Positions 52,032 through 60,512 of a stretch of 64,000 nt of DNA are shown here, in pieces. Origin of the DNA: WHSW01 sp963781265. GTDB taxonomy: Bacteria > Actinomycetota > Thermoleophilia > Solirubrobacterales > 70-9. Positions within the stretch are counted from its first letter, which is position 1, and the number at the start of each line of letters is the position of its first letter. The translations under genes and the position numbers were made by a program. The DNA lies in the NCBI GenBank assembly GCA_963781265.1, contig CAWAFH010000004.1, forward strand, positions 1-64,000, written 5' to 3'. The notes beneath the pieces were generated by a model. That model was not told the DNA's origin. It made no database searches and worked only from the letters and a program-made list of their open reading frames with translations.

Positions 52032-52702
52032 GCGTGAAGGTGCTGTTGGTCGACGACCAGGCGCTGATCCGCGCCGGCTTTCGGATGATCCTGGACGCCG
52101 AGGCCGACATCGAGGTCGTCGGCGAGTGCGCGGATGGCACCCAGGCCGTCGACAGCGCCGCACGGCTGGCGCCCGACGTCGTCCTGATGGACATCCGGAT
52201 GCCGGAGATGGACGGGATCGAGGCGACCCGTCGGATCACCGCGCGCGGCGACGGCAACGGGCCGCGCGTCCTCATCCTGACCACGTTCGACCTCGACGAG
52301 TACGTCTACGACGCGCTCGGGGCGGGGGCGAGCGGCTTCCTGCTCAAGGACACGCCGGCCGAGCAGCTGGTCGGCGGGATCCGCACCGTCGCCCAGGGGG
52401 AGGCGTTGCTGGCGCCCTCGGTCACCAAGCGGCTGATCGCCGAGTTCTCGCGCTCCCAGCCTCCCCGTCGCGACGAGGTTCCGGGGCTCGACGAGCTCAC
52501 CCCGCGCGAGCGCGAGGTGCTCGGGCTGATCGCCACGGGGCGGTCGAACGCGGAGATCGCCGAGGAGCTGGTGCTCGGCGAGACCACGGTCAAGACCCAC
52601 GTCGCCCGGGTGCTGATGAAGCTCGGCCTGCGCGACCGCGTCCAGGCCGTCGTGCTGGCCTACGAGTCCGGGATCGCGACGCCGGGCCGCGGCCCGGGCT
52701 GA
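52028..52702 (+). CDS. NarL/FixJ-family response regulator
   Basis: This 224-residue protein has a receiver domain (1-120) with VDDQ, the phosphorylated Asp in VVLMDIRMPEMDG, and switch residues in LTTFDLDEYVY and KDTP. A LuxR-type HTH (about 160-215) reads LTPREREVLGLIATGRSNAE and TVKTHVARVLMKLGLRDR. It probably controls the divergent SRPBCC-ABC genes, as in other kinase-exporter pairs. That target is inferred from position. Confidence 0.9.
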   Translation: MSVKVLLVDDQALIRAGFRMILDAEADIEVVGECADGTQAVDSAARLAPDVVLMDIRMPEMDGIEATRRITARGDGNGPRVLILTTFDLDEYVYDALGAGASGFLLKDTPAEQLVGGIRTVAQGEALLAPSVTKRLIAEFSRSQPPRRDEVPGLDELTPREREVLGLIATGRSNAEIAEELVLGETTVKTHVARVLMKLGLRDRVQAVVLAYESGIATPGRGPG

Positions 52703-52742
52703 GGGGCTACGACGGCTGAACGCGCTCTGCTATCACCGGGGG

Positions 52743-53012
52743 GTGCGCACGGGCCGCTACTCGTTCTCCTACGTCACCTACGACCCGCCGAGCGACGTCC
52801 TCTACGCGCGCGTAAACCAGGCGCGCGACGCCTCGCGCGAGCGCACCGAGGACGGCGACGTCTGGACCTTCGACGCCGACGGCCGCGCGACGGGGGTCAT
52901 CGTGATGGAGCCGCGCGAGCGGTTCGCCCGCGATGGCGCCGTCTACGTCACGCTGCCGACCGGCGAGCGCGAGCGGCTCCAGGGGGTCGAGGCGGCGATG
53001 CGCGCCGCCTGA
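52743..53012 (+). CDS. DUF2283-like small protein
   Basis: This 89-residue protein has YVTYDPPSDVLYARV, close to the YDPExDxLYI pattern of DUF2283, and then WTFDADGRATGVIVMEPRER. The family is of unknown function and often lies next to toxin-like or regulatory genes, which are not seen here. GTG start at 52743. It stands 40 nt after the response regulator and could be the last gene of that unit. Confidence 0.65.
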   Translation: MRTGRYSFSYVTYDPPSDVLYARVNQARDASRERTEDGDVWTFDADGRATGVIVMEPRERFARDGAVYVTLPTGERERLQGVEAAMRAA

Positions 53013-53028
53013 CCCCGAGCCGGCCGCC

Positions 53029-53466
53029 CTACGGCCGGGTGACCCAGCTCAGCTTGCCCGAGTCGCAGTTGTGCGTGGCCCCGTCGTTGGCCTGGATCGC
53101 TCCCGAGTAGCGGAAGGTGCCGGTCGACTTGTTGCGGTTGATCTGGCCCTTGACCTTGAACACCGTGACCCCGTTGTTGTCGCGGGCCTTGAAGGCGCCG
53201 CTGCTCGAGACCTTGATCTTGCCGGAGAGCTTCGCGATCTTGAGCGACCCGGCGATCCCGTCACTGCAGGCGACATCGAAGTTCTTGACCGCGAACGAGG
53301 TCACCGACCGCGCGCCGCTGCCGTTGGTCGAATCCTTGAACTTGACCACCGAGCCGCCCGATCCGACCAGGTGGCCGAAGTGGGTCGTGCGAGCCTTCTG
53401 GCCGAACGCGGCCGCCGGGACCGCGATCACCGCCAGCGCGGCGCCAACCGCCATCATCCGTCTCAT
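53029..53466 (-). CDS. Secreted protein of unknown function
   Basis: This 145-residue protein has a signal peptide (MRRMMAVGAALAVIAVPAAA, cut before FGQKA). The mature part is Ser/Thr/Lys/Gly-rich and beta-strand-like, with two Cys (VACSDG, HNCDSG) likely to form a disulfide. The C-terminus is KLSWVTRP. I recognise no family. It stands alone and may be a secreted beta-barrel or adhesin-like domain. Confidence 0.65.
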   Translation of the reverse strand: MRRMMAVGAALAVIAVPAAAFGQKARTTHFGHLVGSGGSVVKFKDSTNGSGARSVTSFAVKNFDVACSDGIAGSLKIAKLSGKIKVSSSGAFKARDNNGVTVFKVKGQINRNKSTGTFRYSGAIQANDGATHNCDSGKLSWVTRP

Positions 53467-53523
53467 CCTCCGCTACCTCCGTGCTCGTGGGATGCCATAA
53501 CCCCTGTTAACCGTGTTGTCACC

Positions 53524-54000
53524 CTACTTCACACCCTTGAGGCAGGTGAGGTTCGAGGTGATCGTGAAGGAGGCTCGCGGGCTCGCCGACGCGGCGCCGT
53601 CGTCAAGCGCGATCAGCACGTGGTACTGCCGCGAGTTCTTGACGTAGGAGCCCTGGATGAACAGGTTGGTCGTGTCCTTCGGCACGATCCCGCCGTCGAT
53701 CACCTTGGAGCAGCCGGTCAGCTTCACGTCGACGAACGGGCTCAGCCCGACCGGGGGATCCGACGGGTCGATCGTGGTCGCGGCGCCCTGCAGGTAGACG
53801 ATCTCCGGCTTCTTCGAGCTTCCGGGGGCCGGCTTGGCGAGGGCCTTCGTGCGCGGTGCGTCCGCCAGGTCGATGGTCAGCTTCGTGTAGTCGGGCGGCG
53901 TCTCGGAAGCGGTGCTCGAGGTCGAGGCGATCGCGACTCCGATCGCCGCGGCGGCCGTCAGCGTCATTGCGGCGGCGATCAACTTCGTCCTCATCTGCAC
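53524..54000 (-). CDS. Secreted protein of unknown function
   Basis: This 158-residue protein has a signal peptide (LIAAAMTLTAAAAIGVAIAS). The mature region includes KPEIVYLQGAATTIDPSDPP and two Cys (LTGCSKV, LTCLKGV) placed like a disulfide across the domain. Two start codons are possible (54000 and 53994). It is not homologous to its neighbour in an obvious way. Function is unknown. It is divergent from the ECF sigma gene, so its export might be stress-linked, but this is only positional. Confidence 0.6.
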   Translation of the reverse strand: MQMRTKLIAAAMTLTAAAAIGVAIASTSSTASETPPDYTKLTIDLADAPRTKALAKPAPGSSKKPEIVYLQGAATTIDPSDPPVGLSPFVDVKLTGCSKVIDGGIVPKDTTNLFIQGSYVKNSRQYHVLIALDDGAASASPRASFTITSNLTCLKGVK

Positions 54001-54086
54001 CCTCCTGAATTAGTTGGCACGGCCCGCTCGAGCCAGTCTATGAAGACAACACAGCGGCTCACGAATACGCTCGGCGGACCGTTTCA

Positions 54087-54614
54087 GTGAGTAGCCGAGT
54101 GAGCGCCACAGCCACATCGCCGGCCGCCCCGCGGCCCCCGTTTCAGCGCTTCGTCGACGCGCATGCGCGGCCCGTGCTCGCGTTCCTGCGAGCGATGGTC
54201 GGCGAGCACGACGCCGAGGACTGCTTTCAGGAGACGATGATCGCCGCGCTGCGCGCCTACGAGCGCATGGACGGCGCTCACCCCCGCGCCTGGGTGCTGA
54301 CGATCGCCCGCCGCAAGGCGATCGACCACCACCGGGCGCGAGCGCGGCGTCCGGAGCCGCGCGGCGACCTGCCGGAGCCGGTCGCCGAGGCGGGTGGGGG
54401 AGGGCTCGGCGATCTCGACGGGGACGTCTGGGTGGCGGTCGCGGCGCTGAGCGAGGCGCGCCGCGAGGCGGTCGCGCTGCGTTTTGGCGCCGACCTCTCC
54501 TACCGCGAGATCGCGGCGGCGCTCGGATGCAACGAGGCCGCCGCCCGCCGCCGGGTCGCCGACGGGCTCGAACAACTGCGCCGCACGATCGACCGCGAGG
54601 AGGTCCACCGATGA
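54087..54614 (+). CDS. ECF-type RNA polymerase sigma factor
   Basis: This 175-residue protein has sigma region 2 (RFVDAHARPVLAFLRAMVGE, DCFQETMIAALRAYERM, PRAWVLTIARRKAIDHHR) and region 4 (ALRFGADLSYREIAAALGC, RRRVADGLEQLRRT). No anti-sigma gene follows; instead the stop overlaps the start of an alkylguanine-DNA methyltransferase gene (ATGA). This suggests a sigma factor dedicated to alkylation or DNA-damage response, or one controlled by the methyltransferase. GTG start at 54087, or the GTG at 54099. Confidence 0.85.
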   Translation: MSSRVSATATSPAAPRPPFQRFVDAHARPVLAFLRAMVGEHDAEDCFQETMIAALRAYERMDGAHPRAWVLTIARRKAIDHHRARARRPEPRGDLPEPVAEAGGGGLGDLDGDVWVAVAALSEARREAVALRFGADLSYREIAAALGCNEAAARRRVADGLEQLRRTIDREEVHR

Positions 54615-55285
54615 ATCCGATCGAAACCGCCGAGCTGCGCCGGGTCCTCTCGGGCGGGCTCGACCGCACCGCGGAGCGAGCGCGGGACGCGCTCGCCGAC
54701 CGCGCCGACCGCGAGGGCCTCGCCGAGGTCGCCTACACGAGCTTTGCCTCGCCGCTCGGCACCGTCCATCTGGCCGCGACCGACCGCGGGATCGTCTGCC
54801 TCGGGCTGCCGAACCTCGACGAGAACGCGTTCCTGGACCAGCTGGCGGCGGGGGTGAGCCCGCGCGTCGTCGAGCTGCCGGCGCGGCTCGACCGCGCGCG
54901 GCGCCAGCTCGACCGCTACTTCGACGGCGACCTGCGCTCCTTCGAGCTCGAGCTCGACTGGGGTCTGGTGCGCTCGGCGTTCTCGAGCCGCGTCCTGCAC
55001 GAGACGGCGAAGCTCGGCTACGGCGAGACCGCGAGCTACGGCGAGGTCGCCGCCCGGGCCGGGAACCCCCGCGCCTTCCGCGCCGCCGGCACCGCGCTCG
55101 GCCACAACCCGATCCCGATCATCGTGCCGTGTCACCGCGTCCTGCGCGCGGGCGGCGTGCTCGGCAACTACGGCGGGGGGCCGGAGATGAAGGAGTGGCT
55201 GCTCCGGCACGAAGGGCGCGCCGCTCGCCTGACCCTCGGCTCGAGCGGCGAGCGGCGAGCGGCGAGTGGCGAGCTGCCAACTTGA
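54611..55285 (+). CDS. ogt: Methylated-DNA-[protein]-cysteine S-methyltransferase
   Basis: This 224-residue suicide repair protein removes alkyl groups from O6 of guanine onto its own Cys. The active site is IIVPCHRVLRAGG. GYGETASYGEVAARAGNPRA and ALGHNPIP form the DNA-binding HTH and Asn hinge. An extra N-terminal segment of about 38 residues (NPIETAELRRVLSGGLDRTA) precedes the usual fold, and the C-terminus runs into a GAGCGGC-rich repeat. It is translationally coupled to the sigma factor gene. Confidence 0.9.
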   Translation: MNPIETAELRRVLSGGLDRTAERARDALADRADREGLAEVAYTSFASPLGTVHLAATDRGIVCLGLPNLDENAFLDQLAAGVSPRVVELPARLDRARRQLDRYFDGDLRSFELELDWGLVRSAFSSRVLHETAKLGYGETASYGEVAARAGNPRAFRAAGTALGHNPIPIIVPCHRVLRAGGVLGNYGGGPEMKEWLLRHEGRAARLTLGSSGERRAASGELPT

Positions 55286-55304
55286 CAGCAGCCTATACTG
55301 CCAA
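55282..55304. promoter_or_regulatory. Inverted repeat before the HTH gene
   Basis: TTGACAG (55282-55288) and CTGCCAA (55298-55304) form an imperfect inverted repeat (6 of 7 pairs) around 9 nt, ending just before ATG 55307. A further CTGCCAA lies a few bases upstream. It may be an autoregulatory operator of the downstream HTH protein. Confidence 0.4.
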
Positions 55305-55306
55305 CC

Positions 55307-55789
55307 ATGCACGTCGACCCGAACTCGCCCCACGCGACCCTGACCAAGCGCCAGCAGGAGGTCCTCGACCGGCTCGGCCAGGGGATGGGGGCCCGCGAGA
55401 TCGCCCGTGACATCGGCGTCAGCCGCAACGCCGTCTACCAGCACATCGACCGCCTTCGCCGCCAGGGCGCGCTCGAGCAGAGCTACACGCCGAGCGGCCA
55501 GCCACCGCGCCGGCTCGACGTCGGCAGCGCCCCCTTCACCCCGGCGATCGCGCCGCGCGAGAGCGCGATCGCGCGGCTCCGCGAGCTCGCGCTGACCGGC
55601 GCCGATCGCGACGACGCCGAGTACGCGACCGCGATCGAGGCGGCGATTGCCGCGAGCGACGCCCCGGCGCTCGCCTACGAGCTCGGTCGGCTCGACGCGA
55701 GCGGCGAGGGCGGCCTGCCCGCCGACCTGGTCGCGTCGGCGCTGCGCCGGCTCGGCGCCCTGCCTGGTGTCGATCCGGGGGACGAGTAG
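55307..55789 (+). CDS. HTH domain protein
   Basis: This 160-residue protein has an N-terminal LuxR/sigma-4-like HTH (LTKRQQEVLDRLGQGMGARE, ARDIGVSRNAVYQHIDRLRR). The C-terminal region of about 95 residues is helical with no recognised ligand domain (AIARLRELALTGADRDDAEY). It is probably a transcription factor. It lies 21 nt after ogt and may belong to the same unit as the sigma factor. Confidence 0.7.
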   Translation: MHVDPNSPHATLTKRQQEVLDRLGQGMGAREIARDIGVSRNAVYQHIDRLRRQGALEQSYTPSGQPPRRLDVGSAPFTPAIAPRESAIARLRELALTGADRDDAEYATAIEAAIAASDAPALAYELGRLDASGEGGLPADLVASALRRLGALPGVDPGDE

Positions 55790-55835
55790 GACATAATCAC
55801 CGCGCAACCACTGCGAAGGAGAGGTCTGTAGCTCA

Positions 55836-56516
55836 ATGGTCGTAGCCATCATCGTCATCGTGGTCATCCTGCTGCTCGGGCTGACCTGGGTCCTGGTCCG
55901 CAACTCGATCATCGGGTCGCGCAACCGGGTCGACGAGTCCTGGTCCGGGATCGACGTCCAGCTCAAGCGTCGCCACGACCTGGTCCCGAACCTGGTCGAG
56001 ACCGTGAAGGGCTATGCGACCCACGAGCGCGAGACCTTCGAGAAGGTGACCCAGGCGCGCGCCGCGGCCATGCAGGCCTCCGGCCCCGCGGAGGCGGGCG
56101 CCGCCGAGGGCATGCTGAGCCAGGCGCTCGGCGGACTGCGCGTCGTCGCCGAGCAGTACCCGCAGCTCCGCGCGACCGAGAACTTCCAGCAGCTCTCTCG
56201 CAACCTCTCCGAGCTCGAGGACGAGATCCAGGCCTCGCGCCGGATCTACAACTCCAACGTCCAGGCCTACAACACGAAGATCCAGATCTTCCCGAACTCG
56301 CTGATCGCCAGCTCCGGCGGCTTCACCGCGCGCGAGTTCTTCGAGATCGAGGACCCGGGCGACCGCGAGGTGCCGAGCTTCTCGTTCGGCGACCAGGCGC
56401 CGCCCGCGGCAGCGCCCGCGGCCCCTGCGGCCCCGGCGGCGCCGGCCGCTCCGGCGGCCCCGCCCGCCGACTCGGCCCCGCCGCCACCGCCCTCGGTACC
56501 GCCCCCCGGCCAGTAG
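55836..56516 (+). CDS. lemA: LemA-family membrane protein with Ala/Pro tail
   Basis: This 226-residue protein has one N-terminal membrane helix (VVAIIVIVVILLLGLTWVLV) and the LemA four-helix region: NRVDESWSGIDVQLKRRHDL, LVETVKGYATHERETF, and YNSNVQAYNTKIQIFPNSLI. The final 40 residues are an Ala-Pro repeat tail not found in short LemA proteins. Function of LemA is poorly known; it is membrane-associated with the helices probably outside. AAGGAGAGG lies upstream of the ATG, and a hairpin terminator follows. Confidence 0.85.
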   Translation: MVVAIIVIVVILLLGLTWVLVRNSIIGSRNRVDESWSGIDVQLKRRHDLVPNLVETVKGYATHERETFEKVTQARAAAMQASGPAEAGAAEGMLSQALGGLRVVAEQYPQLRATENFQQLSRNLSELEDEIQASRRIYNSNVQAYNTKIQIFPNSLIASSGGFTAREFFEIEDPGDREVPSFSFGDQAPPAAAPAAPAAPAAPAAPAAPPADSAPPPPPSVPPPGQ

Positions 56517-56530
56517 GGGCGCTGCAAGGT

Positions 56531-56553
56531 CCCGCCTCCGCGCAGGAGGCGGG
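56531..56553 (+). terminator. Hairpin terminator after lemA
   Basis: CCCGCCTCC at 56531-56539 pairs perfectly with GGAGGCGGG at 56545-56553 around a 5-nt loop. It lies 15 nt after the lemA stop and before corA. Confidence 0.7.
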
Positions 56554-56576
56554 CGCCGCGGGCTGAATGAACCCGC

Positions 56577-57548
56577 GTGATCGTCGACTGCGCCCACTAC
56601 CGCGAGGGGGTCCGCCAGCACGAGGGCACGCTCCCGCTCGACGTCGCCGAGCACTGCGTCGTCGGCGACGGCGACTTCGTCTGGCTCGGGCTCTACGAGC
56701 CCACGGTCGAGGAGCTGCAGGACGTCGGGCGCCGGTTCGACCTGCACGAGCTCGCGCTCGAGGACGCCTACCGCGCTCATCAGCGGCCGAAGCTCGAGGA
56801 CTATGAGAACTCGTACTTCATCGTCCTGCGCCCGGCGCGCTACGACGACGAGCGGGAGGAGGTCGAGTTCGGCGAGATCATGCTGTTCATCTCGCGCACC
56901 TACGTGATCGCGGTCCGCCACGGCGCCGCCTCCGAGCTGACCGGCGTCCGCCGCCAGCTCGAATCGCACCCCGAGCTGCTCGAGTTCGGGCCGGCCTCGG
57001 CGGTCTGGGCGATCCTCGACAAGGTGGTCGACGACTACCAGCCGGTCGTCGACGGGATCGACAACGACATCACCGAGGTCGAGGGCGAGATCTTCGAGCA
57101 CCAGACCGACGCGACCCAGCGCATCTACTTCCTCAAGCGCGAGGCGATCGAGTTCCACGACGCTGTCGGGCCGCTGCTCGTGCCGCTCGAGGCGCTCGAG
57201 CGCGGCGCCTTCCCCAACATGGACGACCACCTGCGCCGCTACTTCCGCGACGTCGCCGACCACTCTCGTCGCATCGACGATCAAGTCCGCGCCCAGCGCG
57301 AGCTGCTGACCTCGATCCTCGAGGCCAACCTGGCGCTGCTCGGGGTCAAGCAGAACGAGGTCGTGCGCTCGATCTCGGCCTGGGCGGCGATCATCGCGGT
57401 GCCCACCTTCCTGGCCTCGATCTGGGGGATGAACTTCACCCACATGCCCGAGCTCGACGAGCCGTGGGGCTACTGGGTCGCGCTCGGGATGATGGCGATC
57501 GCTGTGATCGTCCTCTTCCGCTTCTTCAGGCGGATCAACTGGCTCTAG
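56577..57548 (+). CDS. corA: CorA-type magnesium/cobalt transporter
   Basis: This 323-residue pentameric channel protein has a large N-terminal cytoplasmic domain (about 1-255) and two C-terminal membrane helices. The signature GMN is present in IWGMNFTHMPEL at the end of the first membrane helix. The C-terminal RINWL basic end is typical. GTG start at 56577. It could carry Mg2+ and possibly Ni2+ or Co2+, though nickel import is already covered by the NiCoT permease. Confidence 0.9.
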   Translation: MIVDCAHYREGVRQHEGTLPLDVAEHCVVGDGDFVWLGLYEPTVEELQDVGRRFDLHELALEDAYRAHQRPKLEDYENSYFIVLRPARYDDEREEVEFGEIMLFISRTYVIAVRHGAASELTGVRRQLESHPELLEFGPASAVWAILDKVVDDYQPVVDGIDNDITEVEGEIFEHQTDATQRIYFLKREAIEFHDAVGPLLVPLEALERGAFPNMDDHLRRYFRDVADHSRRIDDQVRAQRELLTSILEANLALLGVKQNEVVRSISAWAAIIAVPTFLASIWGMNFTHMPELDEPWGYWVALGMMAIAVIVLFRFFRRINWL

Positions 57549-57552
57549 CGCG

Positions 57553-58056
57553 ATGACCGGGGCGCTCGAGCCCGCGCGGATCACGGCGGGCGAGCTGCTG
57601 CTCGACCCGCTCGCCGTCGCCGACGCGGCCGAGCTCGCTCCGCTGCTCGACGACGCGGCGCTGCACGAGTTCGTCGGCGGGGAGCCGCTCAGCGAGCCCG
57701 AGCTCGAGGCCCGCTACCGGCGGCTGGTCGCCGGCGCGCCGCCGGACAGCAGCGCCACCTGGCTCAACTGGACGATCCGCCGCCGCGGGGACGGCCTGGC
57801 CGTCGGCACGGCGCAGGCAACGGTCGTCGCGCACGAGGCCGCCCTCGCCTGGGTGATCGCCTCGCGATGGCAGGGTCGCGGCTACGCGGGCACCACGGCG
57901 AAGGCGCTCGCCGCCTGGGCCGACGAACGCGGCCTGACCGCGGTCGCGAACATCCGCGAGGGCCACGTGGCCTCGGAGCGGGTCGCGTCGCGGGCGGGGC
58001 TGCGGCTGACCGACGAGCGCAGGTCCGGCGAGCGTGTGTGGCGAGCCGGAGGCTGA
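57553..58056 (+). CDS. GNAT-family N-acetyltransferase
   Basis: This 167-residue protein has the GNAT acetyl-CoA site in WVIASRWQGRGYAGTTAKAL (R/Q-x-x-G-x-G/A pattern). The C-terminal part, IREGHVASERVASRAGLRLT, matches the RimJ/RimL-like fold. Substrate unknown. It follows corA by 4 nt, likely in the same transcript. Confidence 0.8.
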   Translation: MTGALEPARITAGELLLDPLAVADAAELAPLLDDAALHEFVGGEPLSEPELEARYRRLVAGAPPDSSATWLNWTIRRRGDGLAVGTAQATVVAHEAALAWVIASRWQGRGYAGTTAKALAAWADERGLTAVANIREGHVASERVASRAGLRLTDERRSGERVWRAGG

Positions 58057-58107
58057 GGGGCCGCCGGCACGGGTGACCGGGGGTCGGCGCCCGGTAATTT
58101 GGGGCGC

Positions 58108-58989
58108 ATGGACGCGGTAATCAACGCCGGCGCGCCGCTGCTGCTGATCGCCGCGTCGCTCGCCTACGCGAAGCGGGTCCAGACGCTCGGTCGCCGCGGC
58201 AAGCCGGTCAGCGTCTGGCGCCAGCTCTCGTTCGCGCTCGGGATCTTCCTCCTGCTCGCCTCCGACCTGCCGCCGCTGGCGCCGGTGGCCGAGGAGGTCG
58301 TCGTCGCTCACATGGTCCAGCACCTGCTGATCGGCGATCTCGCCGGGCTGTTCATCGCGCTCGGGATCACCGGGCCGATCCTGCAGCCGATGCTGGCGCG
58401 GCGCCCGTTCGCGTGGCTGCGAGCGCTCGGCAACCCGCTCGTCGCGCTGCCGATCTGGGCGCTGAACCTCTACTTCTGGCACCTCTCGGTGCTCTACGAC
58501 GGCGTGCTCGACAGCTCGTTGCTGCACTTCGCCCAGCACGCCTGCTTCTTCACGTTCGGGCTCGCGATGTGGCTGCCGCTGGTCGGCCCGCTGCCCAAGC
58601 CGGCCTGGTTCGGCGACGGCGCGATGCTGATCTACGTCATCGTCGTCCGCTTCCTCGAGGCCGTCCTCGCCAACGTGCTGATCTGGTCGGGCACCGTCCT
58701 CTACCCGGACTACGCGCCGGGCGAGGCGAAGTGGGACATCAGCCCGCTCGCCGATCAGGGCGCGGCCGGCAACGTGATGATGATCTGGACCGGGACCGTC
58801 ACCCTCGGCCTGTTCACCTGGCTCTTCTTCCGCGCCGCCAACCGCAGCGCCGAGAAGCAGGAGCTGCTCGACCTCGCCGACGCCAAGGGCTTCGACCTCG
58901 ACCCGGCGCGCGCCGGGCGGGCCGTCAACGCGGGTGAGGGCGCCCGCCTGCGCGAGCGCATCCTCGGCGGCGGCCACGGGGCCACGTGA
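58108..58989 (+). CDS. ctaG: Cytochrome c oxidase assembly protein CtaG (caa3 type)
   Basis: This 293-residue membrane protein has about seven segments and conserved His-rich motifs of the caa3_CtaG family: HMVQHLLIGDLAGLFIALGI, LYFWHLSVLYDGVLDSSLLH and FAQHACFFTFGLAMW. It probably delivers copper to the oxidase. No oxidase subunit genes are in the window. The start MDAVINAG at 58108 is preferred to the upstream TTG. The stop overlaps the next gene. Confidence 0.85.
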   Translation: MDAVINAGAPLLLIAASLAYAKRVQTLGRRGKPVSVWRQLSFALGIFLLLASDLPPLAPVAEEVVVAHMVQHLLIGDLAGLFIALGITGPILQPMLARRPFAWLRALGNPLVALPIWALNLYFWHLSVLYDGVLDSSLLHFAQHACFFTFGLAMWLPLVGPLPKPAWFGDGAMLIYVIVVRFLEAVLANVLIWSGTVLYPDYAPGEAKWDISPLADQGAAGNVMMIWTGTVTLGLFTWLFFRAANRSAEKQELLDLADAKGFDLDPARAGRAVNAGEGARLRERILGGGHGAT

Positions 58990-60482
58990 GCGGCAACCGC
59001 TACCTGTACCTGCTCGTCTTCGTCGTCGGAACCGCAAGCCTGGGGGCCGAGATCGCGGCGGCGCGACTGATGGCACCGTTCTTCGGCGCCTCGACGATCG
59101 TCTGGGCGAACACGATCGCGGTCGTCCTCGTCGCGCTCTCGGCCGGCTACTGGCTCGGCGGGCGCTTCGCCGACCGCCGCCCGGACATCCGCAGCCTCTG
59201 TCTCGTCATCCTCGTCGCCGCCGTCCTGCTCGCGGTGGTGCCGCTGATCGCGCGCCCGTTCTTCGACCTCTCGGTCGACGCGCTCGACCGGATCGAGGCG
59301 GGCGCCTTCGTCGGCTCGCTGTTCGCGGTCCTGTTCCTGATCGCGATCCCGATCGTCCTGCTCGGCACGTGCTCGCCGTGGGCGCTGCGGCTCGCGGTCG
59401 GCGACGTCGAGCATGCGGGGCGCGTCTCCGGGCGCCTCTACGCGATCTCGACCGTCGGCTCGCTGACCGGGACGATGCTCGCGGCGCTCGTCCTGATCCC
59501 GCTCGCCGGGACCCAGCGGACCTTTCTCGCCTTCGCGCTGGCGCTGGCGCTGGTCGCGGTCGGCGGGCTCGGGTGGCGCTTCGCGGTCGTCCCGCTGGCT
59601 CTGGTCGGGGCGCTCGCGCTCCCGGTCGGCACCGTGAAGGCGGTCGACCAGGGCCGGGTGCTCTACGAGGACGAGTCCGAGCAGCAGTACATCCGGGTGG
59701 TCGAGCAAGACGACGGCGACCGCACCCTGGAGCTCAACGAGGGCCAGGCGGTGCACTCGATCCTGCCGGCGAAGGGCTATCTGACGGCCGACTACTGGGA
59801 CAGCTTCCTGGTCATGCCGTTCGCGGCGGTCGATCGCCCGCCCGAGCGCGTCGCGATTCTCGGCAACGCCGCCGGCACGATTGCCCGCCAGTACGGCCAC
59901 TTCTGGCCGCGGGCCGAGATCGACGGGGTGGAGATCGACCCGCAGCTCTCCGAGGTCGGCTACCGCTACTTCGACATGGGCTCGAACCCGAACCTGAGCG
60001 TCCACACCGACGACGCGCGGCCCTGGCTGCGGCGGGCGGACGGCGACTACGACCTGATCGTCGTCGACGCGTACCGCCAGCCCTACATCCCGTTCTACCT
60101 CGCGACCAAGGAGTTCTTCGAGCTCGTCCAGGACCACCTCGCCCCGGGCGGCGTCGTCGTCGTCAACGTCGGCCACCCGGAGGGGTCCGACGACTTCGAG
60201 CAGGTGCTCGGGGCGACGATGGCGGCGGTCTTCCCGACGGTCCTACGCGACCCCGCCGAGCAGACCAACACGCTGCTGCTCGGCAGCGACGCGCCGGCCT
60301 CCGCGGCGCGGCTGGCGCGGGCCGCCCGCACCACCCTGCACGGCAACCTCGCCGAGCTGGCGAAGATCGACGCCGCCCAGCTCGGGCCGCGGCTCGGGGG
60401 CGGCGAGGTGTACACGGACGACCGCGCCCCGGTCGAGTGGCTGATCGACAAGTCGATCCTCGGATACGCCGAGGACCGCTGA
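58986..60482 (+). CDS. Membrane-fused spermidine synthase-like protein
   Basis: This 498-residue protein has an N-terminal membrane region of about seven helices (1-220, LYLLVFVVGTASLGAEIAAA, ALSAGYWLGGRFADR) and a C-terminal Rossmann methyltransferase-like domain (about 235-490) related to spermidine synthases: AILGNAAGTIARQYG, IDGVEIDPQLSEV, YDLIVVDAYRQPYIPFYLAT. The aminopropyl-transfer motif is not fully kept, so polyamine synthesis is uncertain. GTG start at 58986 overlapping the ctaG stop. Confidence 0.8.
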   Translation: MSGNRYLYLLVFVVGTASLGAEIAAARLMAPFFGASTIVWANTIAVVLVALSAGYWLGGRFADRRPDIRSLCLVILVAAVLLAVVPLIARPFFDLSVDALDRIEAGAFVGSLFAVLFLIAIPIVLLGTCSPWALRLAVGDVEHAGRVSGRLYAISTVGSLTGTMLAALVLIPLAGTQRTFLAFALALALVAVGGLGWRFAVVPLALVGALALPVGTVKAVDQGRVLYEDESEQQYIRVVEQDDGDRTLELNEGQAVHSILPAKGYLTADYWDSFLVMPFAAVDRPPERVAILGNAAGTIARQYGHFWPRAEIDGVEIDPQLSEVGYRYFDMGSNPNLSVHTDDARPWLRRADGDYDLIVVDAYRQPYIPFYLATKEFFELVQDHLAPGGVVVVNVGHPEGSDDFEQVLGATMAAVFPTVLRDPAEQTNTLLLGSDAPASAARLARAARTTLHGNLAELAKIDAAQLGPRLGGGEVYTDDRAPVEWLIDKSILGYAEDR

Positions 60483-60512
60483 GCGCTCAGCGAGACAGGC
60501 GGACGCCCGCGC

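Noticed and set aside
55282..55297. TTGACA and TATACT as a sigma-70 promoter
   Set aside because: The boxes are only 6 nt apart, and TTGACA overlaps the ogt stop codon. The inverted repeat explains the words better.
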